From Bacillota bacterium (lineage in GTDB: Bacteria; Bacillota; Sulfobacillia; JAJZYS01; JAJYTV01): 64,000 bases of DNA. Below the pieces are notes generated by a model. The model ran no database searches. It was not told the DNA's origin and worked only from the letters and a program-made list of their open reading frames with translations. Each line of letters begins with the position of its first letter. Positions within the stretch are counted from its first letter, which is position 1. The stretch spans positions 186,001 through 250,000 of the forward strand of contig JAJYSJ010000001.1 of assembly GCA_021793645.1 (NCBI GenBank), in the 5' to 3' direction. The position numbers and the translations under genes are program-made. Of this stretch, positions 16,812 through 26,116 are shown piece after piece.

Positions 16812-18392
16812 TTGCTCGACACACGCGAATTGGAAGCCTTGGGGATCGGGAGCGGCGAACACGCCTTCGTCGACCTCTCCCCCGCCGAACTGGTGGAGCA
16901 CGCAATCCGCCGCGGCGAAGCCGTCTTGACGAGCGACGGCGCCCTGACCGCTACGACGGGCCAGTACACCGGACGTTCGCCGAAGGACAAGTTCGTGGTG
17001 CAGCATCCCGGCAGCAGGTTCGAGATCCACTGGGGCAAGATCAACCAGCCGATCTCACCAGAGAACTACCAGCGCCTCAAGCGGAAGGTTCTGACCTACC
17101 TGTCGGAGCATGACCACTACGTGTTCCACGGCTTCGCTGGCGCAGACCCGGAGTATCGCATGCCTTTGCGGGTCGTGTCCGAGTACGCCTGGCACAGCCT
17201 GTTCGTGCACCAGTTGTTCCTCCGCCCCACGATCGCGGAACTGGCTGCGCACCATCCCGAGTTCACCATTCTTTCGGCGCCGAGCATCCAGGCCGACCCC
17301 GCGGTGGACGGCACGAACTCGGAGGCCTTCGTCGTCCTCGACTTCGAGGAGGGCGTCATCCTGATCGGCGGCACGGAGTATGCCGGCGAGATGAAGAAGA
17401 GCATCTTCACTGTTCTCAGCACGCGCCTGCCGTACACGGACGTCCTGCCGATGCACTGCTCGGCGAACGTCGGCGCACAGGGCGACGTGGCGCTGTTCTT
17501 CGGTCTCTCGGGCACCGGCAAGACCACGCTGTCCGCCGACCCCGCCCGCAAGCTGATCGGCGATGACGAGCACGGCTGGTCGGACCGCGGCATCTTCAAC
17601 TTCGAGGGCGGCTGCTACGCGAAGTGCATCAACCTCTCGCAGGCAGCCGAGCCGCAGATCTGGGACGCCATCCGCTTCGGCACCGTCCTCGAGAACGTCG
17701 TTATTGACGAGGTGACCCGTGCGCCCAACTACGCGTCGCAGAAGTACACGGAGAACACCCGTGCGGCGTACCCGGTCGAGTTCATCCCCAACGCCGTGAT
17801 TCCCGGCGTCGGCGGGCAGCCGACGACGATCGTCTTCCTCACCGCGGACGCAAGCGGTGTGCTGCCGCCGATCAGCCGCCTGAACCAGGCGCAGGCCATG
17901 TACCACTTCCTCGCAGGCTACACGTCGAAGCTCGCGGGTACCGAACGCGGCGTGACGGAGCCCAGCCCAACGTTCTCGACCTGCTTTGGCGAGCCGTTCT
18001 GGACGCTTGCCCCGATGGTCTATGCGCGCATGCTTGGTGAGCGCATCGAGCGGCACAACGTGCAGGTCTTCCTCGTGAACACCGGCTGGACCGGCGGGCC
18101 GTACGGTCAAGGCAAGCGCATGAACCTCGCCTACACGCGCACCATGGTCCAGGCCGCAATCGCGGGCCAGCTGAAGGACGTTTCCTACGAGACCCACCCT
18201 GTCTTCGGCCTGCAGATGCCCACCAGTTGTCCGGGCGTGCCGTCGGAAGTCCTGAACCCGCGCTCCACATGGGCGGACAAGGCGCGGTACGACGAGCAGG
18301 CCAAGACGCTGGCCCTGAAGTTCCAGGAGAACGCGAAACGGTTCGACCTCGATCCCGAGGTCCTGGCTGCGGGACCGAAGGTCAGCGGCTAA
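16812..18392 (+). CDS. pckA: Phosphoenolpyruvate carboxykinase (ATP)
   Basis: 526 residues, the size of bacillar PckA, converting oxaloacetate and ATP to PEP, CO2 and ADP in gluconeogenesis. Visible are [11 protein letters not shown], the P-loop [11 protein letters not shown] (from residue 231), the metal site [20 protein letters not shown] and [17 protein letters not shown]. The TTG at 16812 is preferred over the ATG at 16794, because GAAGAGGGG sits 6 nt before the TTG while nothing precedes the ATG. A strong terminator follows. It is divergent from the debranching-type enzyme gene. Confidence 0.97.
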   Translation: MLDTRELEALGIGSGEHAFVDLSPAELVEHAIRRGEAVLTSDGALTATTGQYTGRSPKDKFVVQHPGSRFEIHWGKINQPISPENYQRLKRKVLTYLSEHDHYVFHGFAGADPEYRMPLRVVSEYAWHSLFVHQLFLRPTIAELAAHHPEFTILSAPSIQADPAVDGTNSEAFVVLDFEEGVILIGGTEYAGEMKKSIFTVLSTRLPYTDVLPMHCSANVGAQGDVALFFGLSGTGKTTLSADPARKLIGDDEHGWSDRGIFNFEGGCYAKCINLSQAAEPQIWDAIRFGTVLENVVIDEVTRAPNYASQKYTENTRAAYPVEFIPNAVIPGVGGQPTTIVFLTADASGVLPPISRLNQAQAMYHFLAGYTSKLAGTERGVTEPSPTFSTCFGEPFWTLAPMVYARMLGERIERHNVQVFLVNTGWTGGPYGQGKRMNLAYTRTMVQAAIAGQLKDVSYETHPVFGLQMPTSCPGVPSEVLNPRSTWADKARYDEQAKTLALKFQENAKRFDLDPEVLAAGPKVSG

Positions 18393-18406
18393 CTTCTCTG
18401 CGGCAG

Positions 18407-18443
18407 GCCCCCCGCTTCCGCCTGATCAGCGGAAGCGGGGGGC
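18407..18443 (+). terminator. pckA intrinsic terminator
   Basis: A 15-bp perfect stem (18407-18421 with 18429-18443) with a 7-nt loop, followed by TTCGCCTTTCTGCTTTG, begins 14 nt after the pckA stop. Confidence 0.9.
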
Positions 18444-18590
18444 TTCGCCTTTCTGCTTTGCGTCACATGCATCCTGTGCGCAACGTCACGGCGGCGAGGC
18501 GCCCCATCGGCGACGTTTGTTCTGCAGTCTTGTTGAGTGGGCCGTTTCGCAGCCTGCCTCGACGACGCAGGGGCCAGAGGAGAGATCAAT

Positions 18591-19391
18591 ATGCACGTAC
18601 TACCTCCTGATTGGGCGCAGCGCTACTCTGCCTTTCTCGCTGACCCCGCGACGGTGGCCGCGGTCGCGGCCGACGACGACGAAGCGTTCTTTGGCAGTTA
18701 CCCCCGCGTCCTAAATCCGACCACTTCCTCCAGCACACTCCCGAAGCCGCTTTCTACCTGCCGCGTCGGACTCCTTAGCTCCGCCGGCATCTACGGCGTT
18801 GGGCAGCCCCCATTCCGCTGGCAGGGCATGTTCGGCGACACCAGCGCGCGCGCTTTGCCGGCAGAAGGACTGGACGCGTTCTCGATTGCACAGGGGCATT
18901 ACGATGAGAACGCCGTGCGCGACGACCTCAACGTGCTCGTCCCTGTGCGTCCGCTGCAGGCATTGGCGAAGGAAGGGTTCATCGCCGAACTTGCGGGGCC
19001 CATCTACTCGATCGACGGATACTGCACCGACGCTGCGGGTCTGGTGCGCGATGCAGGCGGCGAGATCCTGGCAGGCTTCCGTGCAGCCGCTGTCGATGCC
19101 GCGCTGCTGGTACCGGTCTGACCGCTGTGCCATCAGTCCGTGGGACTGATCGCGCGCCTCTTGGAGTCCGAGGGGATCCCGACCGTGACGATTGGGAACA
19201 TGCCAAAGCGCATCTCCCTCGTGCGTCCGCCGCGCACACTGCTCGTCCACCTGCCCCCAGGGCAGATGACGGGTGCGCCGCATGATGCGGCCGGACAACT
19301 GGCCGTCGTGCGCGCGGCGCTGCGCCTTTTGGAGCAGCCTGCGTCCGAAAAGGGCCTCACCGAGTGGCTGAGGGCCAGCACAGAACGATGA
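18591..19391 (+). CDS. GrdB-like reductase-family protein, candidate selenoprotein (UGA = Sec at residue 177)
   Basis: Read through the in-frame TGA at 19119-19121, the frame gives one continuous 266-residue protein. The sequence around it is AALLVPV-U-PLCHQSVGLIA, and downstream come GIPTV and RPPRTLLVHLP-GQMTGAP. From memory this is the pattern of the glycine/sarcosine/betaine/D-proline reductase component-B-like family, where the position is Sec or Cys within a (U/C)xxC redox motif. Upstream the protein has GDTSARALP and DDLNVLVPVRPLQALAKEGFI, also family-like. The ATG at 18591 has AGAGGAGAG at ~6 nt. A SECIS-like hairpin follows the TGA. If UGA were a stop, the 176-residue product would lose its active site and the next 90 codons would remain open for no reason. 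The electron donor and substrate are unknown. A recent TGC-to-TGA null mutation is the main alternative. Confidence 0.82.
19126..19156 (+). promoter_or_regulatory. Candidate bacterial SECIS element (GrdB-like gene)
   Basis: ATCAGTCC (19132-19139) pairs perfectly with GGACTGAT (19143-19150) around the loop GTG (19140-19142). Below it lies a C-C mismatch and then five more pairs including wobbles (19126-19130 with 19152-19156). The loop starts 19 nt after the UGA and begins with GU. A hairpin immediately 3' of UGA with G/U in a small apical loop is what SelB recognises in known bacterial SECIS elements. Confidence 0.68.
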
Positions 19392-19470
19392 GTCCTGGCG
19401 CTCCGGCCGGACGGAGCCCTGGCGCCAGCACCTGTGCAGCAAATTCAGTCAGCCGATCGTTTCGGCACAA

Positions 19471-19524
19471 ACGTCCGCCTCTCCCGATCGCCGAGCCGCA
19501 GCTCGGCGGAGGAGAGGCGGACGT
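19471..19524. terminator. Branched terminator between convergent genes
   Basis: A 14-bp outer stem (19471-19484 with 19511-19524) encloses an inner 6-bp hairpin (19491-19496 with 19501-19506). It starts 80 nt after the selenoprotein stop and 8 nt beyond the stop of the convergent DUF488 gene, then TTCTTGG on the plus strand. Confidence 0.7.
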
Positions 19525-19531
19525 TCTTGGC

Positions 19532-19900
19532 TCAGGATTTGTCTTCGCGCTCGCCGAGCACCTCGCTTCGCAATACGGGCAGCTGACTCTCTTCGACGCT
19601 GCGGCTAAAGGTGAGCAGGGTGACGCTGCCGGCCATGGCCAAGGCGCGCAGCCGCTCGAGGTCGGCCCGGTGCGCATCGTCCGCGAGCTCTGCCCGGTAG
19701 CGGGCACGGAACTCTGCGCGCCGTGCGGAGTCATGGGCGTACCACATCCGCAGTTCCTTGGAGGGAGCGATGTCTTTCAGCCAGTCGTTCCAGTCTGCGT
19801 CCTCTTTGCGGATGCCGCGGGGCCAAAGGCGGTCGGCAAGCACGCGGCGCGAGGCGGCCAGCGGAGGTTCGCCGACGCGCTGGAGGTAGATCTGGTGCAT
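19532..19900 (-). CDS. DUF488 family protein
   Basis: 122 residues. RLWPRGIRKEDADWNDWLKD and the following WYAHD are the DUF488 signature; the biochemical role of the family is not established. The ATG at 19900 has AAAGGGGG upstream, whereas longer readings have no such signal. No membrane or signal segment. It lies upstream of a shared terminator and 132 nt beyond the ferredoxin stop, so co-transcription with ferredoxin is possible. Confidence 0.85.
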   Translation of the reverse strand: MHQIYLQRVGEPPLAASRRVLADRLWPRGIRKEDADWNDWLKDIAPSKELRMWYAHDSARRAEFRARYRAELADDAHRADLERLRALAMAGSVTLLTFSRSVEESQLPVLRSEVLGEREDKS

Positions 19901-20032
19901 GGGGCACCCCCTTTGAAGGGAGGTTGGCATACCCCTTCGCACACTCGCGGCGACGAAGGGGCGCGGACGATGCGGCAGAAACTGCGATGGGCTCATTCCC
20001 ACGGAGGCTTCGAACCCGCGGCTGGCTGCAGC

Positions 20033-20278
20033 TCAGCCCTTGTCGTAGTAGGCCCGGTTCTTCTCCTTGTACCCAAGCCACGCATCGGGCAGCATGGCTT
20101 CCTCGAAGATCGCATTCACCGGACAGACGGCCTCACACGCACCGCAGTTGATGCAATCGTCCGGGTTGATGTAGAGCTGCTCGTCGTCGTCTGTGCCATG
20201 GATGCAGTCCACCGGGCACACGTCGACGCACGACTTGTCTTTGACGCCGATGCACGGTTCTGCGATGACGTAGGCCAA
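20033..20278 (-). CDS. Ferredoxin, 7Fe/8Fe type
   Basis: 81 residues, electron carrier. The N-terminal cluster motif CIGVKDKSCVDVCPVDCI (C-x7-C-x3-C-x3-CP) is the arrangement of the [3Fe-4S]/[4Fe-4S] ferredoxins, and the second motif CINCGACEAVCP binds a [4Fe-4S] cluster. The TTG start at 20278 is preceded by AAGGAGG. Sequence YINPDDCINCGACE is typical of bacillar and actinobacterial FdxA. It may supply electrons to neighbouring reductases, including the GrdB-like protein, but nothing proves this. Confidence 0.94.
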   Translation of the reverse strand: MAYVIAEPCIGVKDKSCVDVCPVDCIHGTDDDEQLYINPDDCINCGACEAVCPVNAIFEEAMLPDAWLGYKEKNRAYYDKG

Positions 20279-20479
20279 CGCGCATGCCTCCTTGCGAGCG
20301 GTCGCTCACAAGAAGAGCGTAGGCCATCTGGGTCCTCCCGCAAGGGCGCATGGGCCATGCTGTTGTGATAGGGCGCACCGGAGAGCCGCTGCCCACAACT
20401 CACGACGTGCCAAGGGCGGCGTGCAGACGGCCGCGAGGCCTTTCGGCACGTAGTCCTCCAAAACGGTCCGGGCCGAGCG

Positions 20480-20806
20480 CTACGCCTCGGACGCCGTCTT
20501 GAGAACGTCGTCCAGTGGGCCTTCCTGTTGCACGACGCGGATCTTCATCGACCCGAGCATCCGAACCATTCCGTCTCCCATATGCCCCGTGACGACCGTG
20601 TCTACGCCCTGCTCTTGCAGGAACTTTGCGATCATCGCGTGATGCAGGCCGTCGGCGTGGTGGTCGTGCTTCTCGCCCCAGCCCACCTCGATCTCCTCTA
20701 CCTGGAACCCGCCTGCCTGCTGCAAACGGGCGACGGCCACGCGATCGGCGCGCCCGAAGCCGCCGCCTACGGTGTCCTTGCCGGCGAGCGTCGCTAGAAT
20801 AACCAT
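20480..20806 (-). CDS. NifX / dinitrogenase iron-molybdenum cofactor biosynthesis-like protein
   Basis: 108 residues with the NifX/NifB-C-type fold: HHAMIAKFLQEQGVDTVVTG and GHMGDGMVRML. Members bind iron-sulfur or FeMo-cofactor precursors; many occur, as here, without nitrogenase genes and have unknown roles. The His-rich GEKHDHHADGLHH segment could bind metal. The ATG at 20806 (second of two close ATGs) is 8 nt from AGGAGG and is chosen for that reason. It is co-directional with the ferredoxin gene ~200 nt downstream. Confidence 0.82.
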   Translation of the reverse strand: MVILATLAGKDTVGGGFGRADRVAVARLQQAGGFQVEEIEVGWGEKHDHHADGLHHAMIAKFLQEQGVDTVVTGHMGDGMVRMLGSMKIRVVQQEGPLDDVLKTASEA

Positions 20807-20932
20807 GCGCATCTCCTCCTGTTTCGTGCGGCAGGAGCCGCGAACAGATGATAGCACACCGCTTTCCGGTCATGCCTTGCGCGGGTCGCGCCATCACGCC
20901 TACGATCAAGGCGTCAGAAGGGGGAGACGCTC

Positions 20933-21699
<767 letters not shown>

Positions 21700-21703
<4 letters not shown>

Positions 21704-22581
21704 TCGAGCGGCTCCACACGTGCGCCGCGTTCCGCGAAGGAGAGCGACAGGACGCGCGCCGGCGGATAGCGTCTCGCAACCCCCTCGAGCGCCGCGGAGA
21801 CTGCCGGTTCATCTTCCGGCCTCGCCAGCGCGATGAGGCTTGGCCCGGATCCGGAAATCGGCATGGCCAAGGCACCGGCGGAGAGCGCCGCCTCGCGTGC
21901 CTCTTTAGCGAACGGCAGTGCCGCAAGGCGCAAGGGTTCATGCAGCCGATCCTCGCAGCTAGAGCTGAGGAGGCTGTATTCGCCGGTGGTGAGCGCGTAG
22001 ACCAGAAGACTCGCTCGGCCGATGTTGAACACCGCGTCTTTTCGGTCGATCTGCGGCGCAAGGTTGCGCCGCGCTGCTTCCGTTCCCTGTTCGGTACCCG
22101 GATAGAAGATGATTGCCTGAAGGTCTGGAGCTGGCATGCGGCGCACCAGGCCGTCTTCTGTCGCGATCGTCACGCCGCCGTGCAGGCAGGCGGCAACGTT
22201 GTCCGGATGCCCGTCGAGCACAGAGGCGATGCGCAGCACCTCATCGTCGGGCAAATCGCGCCCGATCAGGGCCTGCGCTGCCAAAATCCCTGCACAGATC
22301 GCGCTTGCGGAACTGCCGAGACCAGAGCGCAGGGGTACCGCCGCCTCGGCCATCACGGCGACGGACGGCGCGCGATGCCCGAGGCGTGCGGCTGCGGCCT
22401 CGAGTCCCGCGAGGAAGAGGTTTTGCCCGAGTCCGGAAATGTCGCCGCCCCCCGACAGCGAGAACCCCCCGCGGCCCGTCTCCACGGTGAAGCGGTTGTC
22501 CAACGCAAGCGCCGCGCCGAAGACGTCGAATCCTGCACCGAGATTTGCCGTTGTCGCAGGGGCGGTGACGCTGAGCCTCAC
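21700..22581 (-). CDS. thrB: Homoserine kinase
   Basis: 293 residues, GHMP kinase family, phosphorylating L-homoserine with ATP for threonine synthesis. Motif 1 is APATTANLGAGFDVFG, the ATP-binding motif 2 is PLRSGLGSSASA and motif 3 is ALAMPISGSGPSL. The GTG start at 22581 overlaps the thrC stop (GTGA), so the two are coupled. The homoserine dehydrogenase gene, often first in such operons, is not present here. The end overlaps the VOC-PCD gene by 4 nt. Confidence 0.97.
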
Positions 22582-23621
22582 CCGGAGATCGCCCTGCGCA
22601 CGGCATCGGCGTCTGCGGGCACCGGGACGATGGCTCCTTCGGCACTGCGACTTGCCACATCGGGATCCTTGAGGCCATTGCCCGTCAGGACCGCGACGAC
22701 GACCGCGCCGCGGGGCAGTCCGCCTTCGCGGTGAAGCCGTACGAGGCCGGCCACCGGCGCCGCGGATGCGGGCTCCGGGAAGAGTCCTACCTCCCGCGCG
22801 ATGCGGCGCTGGGCTTGAAGGATCTCTTCGTCGGGTACGGCGAAGAAGCCGCCGCCGAACTCGGCAACCGCGCGATGCGCGAGCTGCCAGTTGGCTGGGT
22901 TGCCGATGCGGATCGCCGTGGCGACGGTCTCGGGGTTGTCGATGGGCCCCCCCTGTACGAAGGGCGCCGAGCCCGCAGCCTGGAAGCCGAACAGGAGCGG
23001 CGACTTCGAGCTCCGTCCAAGCGCGCGGTATTCGCGAAAGCCTTTGGCATAGGCCGTGATGTTCCCGGCGTTGCCGACGGGGATCGCAAGGATGTCCGGC
23101 GCGTCGCCCAGTACATCAACCACTTCGAAGGCAGCAGTCTTCTGCCCCTCGATGCGCCAGGGGTTGATCGAGTTCACCAGGGTGTACTCCCCACCCGCGG
23201 CCAGCCCGCGGACGATCGTCAAGGCCGCGTCGAAATTTCCTTCGATTGCGACAATGTCTGCACCGTACATGATGGCCTGCGCCAATTTGCCCAGGGCGAT
23301 GCGCCCGGCCGGAATGACGACGACGGCCCGCAGGCCGGTGGCCGCCGCGTAGGCTGCGGCTGCTGCGGAGGTGTTGCCGGTGGAGGCGCAGATGATGGTC
23401 TGGCTTCTCTGCTCAATCGCCTTCGCGACGGCCATGACCATGCCGCGGTCCTTGAACGAACCCGTCGGATTCTGCCCTTCAAACTTCAGGTAGAGTTCGA
23501 TGCCCAGCGGGCTGCCGATGCGCGGTGCCGGCACAAGCGGAGTCGCACCCTCTCCAAGGGTGATGCGCGGCGTATTGTCGCCGAGTGCGAGGTGCTGCGC
23601 GTACTGCGCCAGAACGCCCAT
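22578..23621 (-). CDS. thrC: Threonine synthase
   Basis: 347 residues, PLP enzyme converting O-phosphohomoserine to threonine. The PLP lysine lies in NPTGSFKDRGM; the phosphate-binding loop is GNAGNITAY. The length and ASTGNTSAAAAAYAAA match the short bacillar ThrC. The ATG at 23621 has AAAGGGGA at a 6-7 nt spacing, so a 70-residue upstream extension is excluded. It is the first gene of thrC-thrB, divergent from the PucR regulator. Confidence 0.97.
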   Translation of the reverse strand: MGVLAQYAQHLALGDNTPRITLGEGATPLVPAPRIGSPLGIELYLKFEGQNPTGSFKDRGMVMAVAKAIEQRSQTIICASTGNTSAAAAAYAAATGLRAVVVIPAGRIALGKLAQAIMYGADIVAIEGNFDAALTIVRGLAAGGEYTLVNSINPWRIEGQKTAAFEVVDVLGDAPDILAIPVGNAGNITAYAKGFREYRALGRSSKSPLLFGFQAAGSAPFVQGGPIDNPETVATAIRIGNPANWQLAHRAVAEFGGGFFAVPDEEILQAQRRIAREVGLFPEPASAAPVAGLVRLHREGGLPRGAVVVAVLTGNGLKDPDVASRSAEGAIVPVPADADAVRRAISG

Positions 23622-23923
23622 GATCGGTCCCCTTTCGGTACTGTCCCTGTGGCATCGTTCGACGGCTTGGCACACTTCCCTTCGGCCAGGATGACTCTGC
23701 GATGGCGTGCAGGGATGGCGCCCCGCAGGCGAGCCCCGCGGTTGGCCGTCTGGAACGAGCGGTGGGCGATCCGAGGTGAGCCCCGGCAATGCACAAAGCG
23801 GTGCGGACTGCCCGCTGCCGGCGCTGCGCAAGCCCTTGGGGCATATCTCACATGCGGTCTAAAGGAGCCAGAATGTGACGGGCGAATTGGAATGATGCAC
23901 TCGGGAAGAAGGAGCGGGAACGT
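23622..23923. promoter_or_regulatory. Divergent thrC / pucR intergenic region
   Basis: About 300 bases with no gene. TCACAT (23848-23853) and ATGTGA (23873-23878) form an inverted repeat upstream of the PucR-family gene, a possible operator. The long thrC leader (more than 200 nt) invites an attenuator, but I could not find a T-box signature (AGGGTGG) or a clear terminator in it. Confidence 0.35.
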
Positions 23924-25585
23924 GTGGATATCGCCTTGAAGGACATCCTCGAGTTCCCCCTGCTGCGCTCCGCGGTCCTGCGGACCGCACGACGCGGCAA
24001 TCATCGGCGCGTGCGTTGGGTCTCGGTCATCGAGATGCCTGTCGGTAATTTTGTGCGCGAGAATGAATTCGTGCTCACCACTGCGATGGGGTGCAACGAA
24101 CACCCGGACATCCTGCAGCAGCTGGTTTGCGATGTTGCCGCGTCGAAGGCCGCAGCGCTGGGCATTGCCACGGGATACTACATCGCGCAAATACCGCAAT
24201 CCGTCCTCGCCCTCGCGGAGGAGCGGCACCTGCCGATCGTGGAGATTCCGTGGGAAGTGCGTTTCGCAGAGATTACCCAGGCCGTCTCCGACGCGCTGCG
24301 CAAGGAAGAGTTCGGCACGTTGGAGGCGGCGCAGCAGATTCAGACCGACGTCCTTGACCTCATTCTGCGCGGCGCCAGTCCTTCGGACCTGGCCGCTGCG
24401 GTGGCCAAACGGCTTTTGATGCCAACCCTGATCGTCGACACGCGCGGCGAAGTCCTCGGCGGCGGCGGTGGTGCGCAGCAGCTGGAGGAACTATTCAAGG
24501 AGACCCTGGGCTCCGCACGTGGCGCACTGCACTCTGCGCAACCTATCCTTTCGGAACTTCCGTTGCAAGGGTACCGGCTGCTGCAGTATCCAATCGGCTC
24601 CACCCAAGGAGTCGACGGATACCTCGTGCTGCTCGGGTCCCTGCAGACGCCCGCGTTGGCATTCGGCAAACGCGAACTGCAAATGATTGAGCATGCATCG
24701 ACCGCCTGTGCGTTCTGGTTCCTGCACGAGAACGCAGCGCGCAACGCAGAGACGCGCATGCGAGCGGACTTCATCTGGAGTCTCGCAAAGGGCCAGGTCG
24801 CTGAAGAAGAGGCACTCGCCATGGGATCGCGGCTGGGCTACCGCCTCGATCGCCACCACATCTGCATCGTTGGCCACCCCGACAACCTCGAGGAAGCAGG
24901 GGCAGGCCTTCGGGCGGTCCTCGACCCGGAGGAGCGCATCCGCCAGATCGTCGAGGAGGAGCTGGTACGGGCAGCCGAGGCGCTGGTCCTTCGCACGATG
25001 ATGTCGTATCAGCGGGAGACCTTCCTCGTTTACGTCGAGGTCAGGCCCGAGGAGGCGCTGCAACCCGCACACCGCCTCTTGGACCGCGTCGACCGGCGCC
25101 TCCTCGACGCGATGCCGCGCCTCGTCATCTCCTGGGGCATCGCCAGCCAACCGGACGGGCCGGCCGCCTTCGCCGCCGGGTACAAGTCCGCGCTGGAAGC
25201 GCTCGACATCGGCTACCGTCAGAGCGGAGTGGGCCACCGCACGGCCGCTCGGGAGGTGCGCCTCTACCGCACCCTCCTGCGGATCGCGGAGGACGCAGAG
25301 GTGCAAGACCTCGTCAGCGATGTGCTGGGGAGTCTGACGGAATACGACCGCAAGAAGGGGGGTGAACTCCTCGCCACCCTCAGTACCTTCATCCGAACCC
25401 GGGGTCAGATCAGCGAAACAGCGCGGCTGTTGAACCTGCACCGTCAGTCGCTCGTGTACCGCCTGAACAAGATCGAGACCCTGACCGGCCGCAGCCTCGC
25501 CGATCCGGAGAACTGGTTCCTCTTCGGCTTCGCGCTGCGCGTCTCTACACTGCGCGCCCCGTCGCCGACAGCGCGCCGAGCGTAG
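23924..25585 (+). CDS. PucR family transcriptional regulator
   Basis: 553 residues. The N-terminal PucR domain (residues ~5-125) includes LKDILEFPLLRSA and NEFVLTTAMG. A variable middle part follows, and the C-terminal HTH_30 domain includes RGQISETARLLNLHRQSLVY and RLNKIETLTGRSL. Relatives activate purine, allantoin or other nitrogen-source catabolism genes on binding a metabolite. The GTG start at 23924 has AAGGAG about 10 nt upstream. It stands alone and divergent from thrC, and an NCS1 permease lies 13 kb away. Its target is unknown. Confidence 0.88.
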   Translation: MDIALKDILEFPLLRSAVLRTARRGNHRRVRWVSVIEMPVGNFVRENEFVLTTAMGCNEHPDILQQLVCDVAASKAAALGIATGYYIAQIPQSVLALAEERHLPIVEIPWEVRFAEITQAVSDALRKEEFGTLEAAQQIQTDVLDLILRGASPSDLAAAVAKRLLMPTLIVDTRGEVLGGGGGAQQLEELFKETLGSARGALHSAQPILSELPLQGYRLLQYPIGSTQGVDGYLVLLGSLQTPALAFGKRELQMIEHASTACAFWFLHENAARNAETRMRADFIWSLAKGQVAEEEALAMGSRLGYRLDRHHICIVGHPDNLEEAGAGLRAVLDPEERIRQIVEEELVRAAEALVLRTMMSYQRETFLVYVEVRPEEALQPAHRLLDRVDRRLLDAMPRLVISWGIASQPDGPAAFAAGYKSALEALDIGYRQSGVGHRTAAREVRLYRTLLRIAEDAEVQDLVSDVLGSLTEYDRKKGGELLATLSTFIRTRGQISETARLLNLHRQSLVYRLNKIETLTGRSLADPENWFLFGFALRVSTLRAPSPTARRA

Positions 25586-25699
25586 CGAACGGCGTAAGCG
25601 GGGTCGCGGCGGTCAAGGCGCGGGCGAAGGGGCGTTAACAGCGGCGCCGTAAGACCTCGTCGTTGAGGGCGAGGATATAAGGCGCGGCCGGGACGCGTT

Positions 25700-25969
25700 C
25701 AATGCGGGGTCTCCTGGTGTTCGAGGAGCGAAGCGTACAGTTCGCAGACCTGCCCGCACTGTGGCCACCTTAGCAGGGTGGCGGGAAGAACCTACCGCTG
25801 TCGGTCGTGCGGATACAAAGCACACCGCGATGCGGTAGGGTCCGTGAACATCCTCAGTAAGGGCGTCCACGGCGGTGAGATCCGGCCAGGCGTCTTCCTG
25901 GTGCCGAAACGGATCAAGTATCGCCGTCCGGTTCCCCTCAAGGGAACCTCAAGGCGTAGTTGCGGCTGA
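25700..25969 (+). pseudogene. tnpB: TnpB (IS200/IS605-family) 3' remnant with zinc finger
   Basis: Only the C-terminal ~80-90 codons of an OrfB/TnpB remain. The zinc ribbon is intact: YSSQTCPHCGH and YRCRSCGYKAHRDAVGSVNI, followed by the basic tail KRIKYRRPVPLKG. Just upstream GLLVFEERS, a typical preceding strand, is in a different frame, pointing to a frameshift as well as loss of the RuvC part. TnpB is an RNA-guided nuclease encoded by IS200/IS605 transposons; this copy cannot be active. Confidence 0.82.
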
Positions 25970-26097
25970 ACCCCGCCAAAGTTGCCGCTGGGATAACCGG
26001 GACCAGTCAGGAGATCTACTCCCAGGGTCTTTGCACCCGTGACACATTCCCCGGGCTTCCCTTCGGAATCTCCGCCCTTCAGGGCGGGGAGGTTCAA
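25970..26097 (+). mobile_element. IS200/IS605-type right end / omega-RNA scaffold relic
   Basis: Non-coding tail after the TnpB remnant, ending in the hairpin CCGCCC-TTCA-GGGCGG (26072-26077 with 26082-26087) and GGAGGTTCAA, the usual form of an IS605-type right end. In intact elements this stretch plus the end of tnpB makes the guide (omega) RNA, and the bases after the end act as guide. Here that would be the sequence from 26098 on, inside the end of the next gene region. I see no left end nearby. Confidence 0.65.
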
Positions 26098-26116
26098 TGC
26101 CCGCGCCGGATCCCCG

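Noticed and set aside
23641-23780. Possible T-box or attenuator in the thrC leader
   Set aside because: Only fragments of GC-rich pairing; no AGGGTGG element, no specifier loop and no U-tract terminator could be identified.
25768-25785. AGCAGGGTGGCGGGAAG resembling a T-box motif
   Set aside because: It lies inside the TnpB zinc-finger codons, lacks the ACCGCG continuation and has no stem I or terminator.
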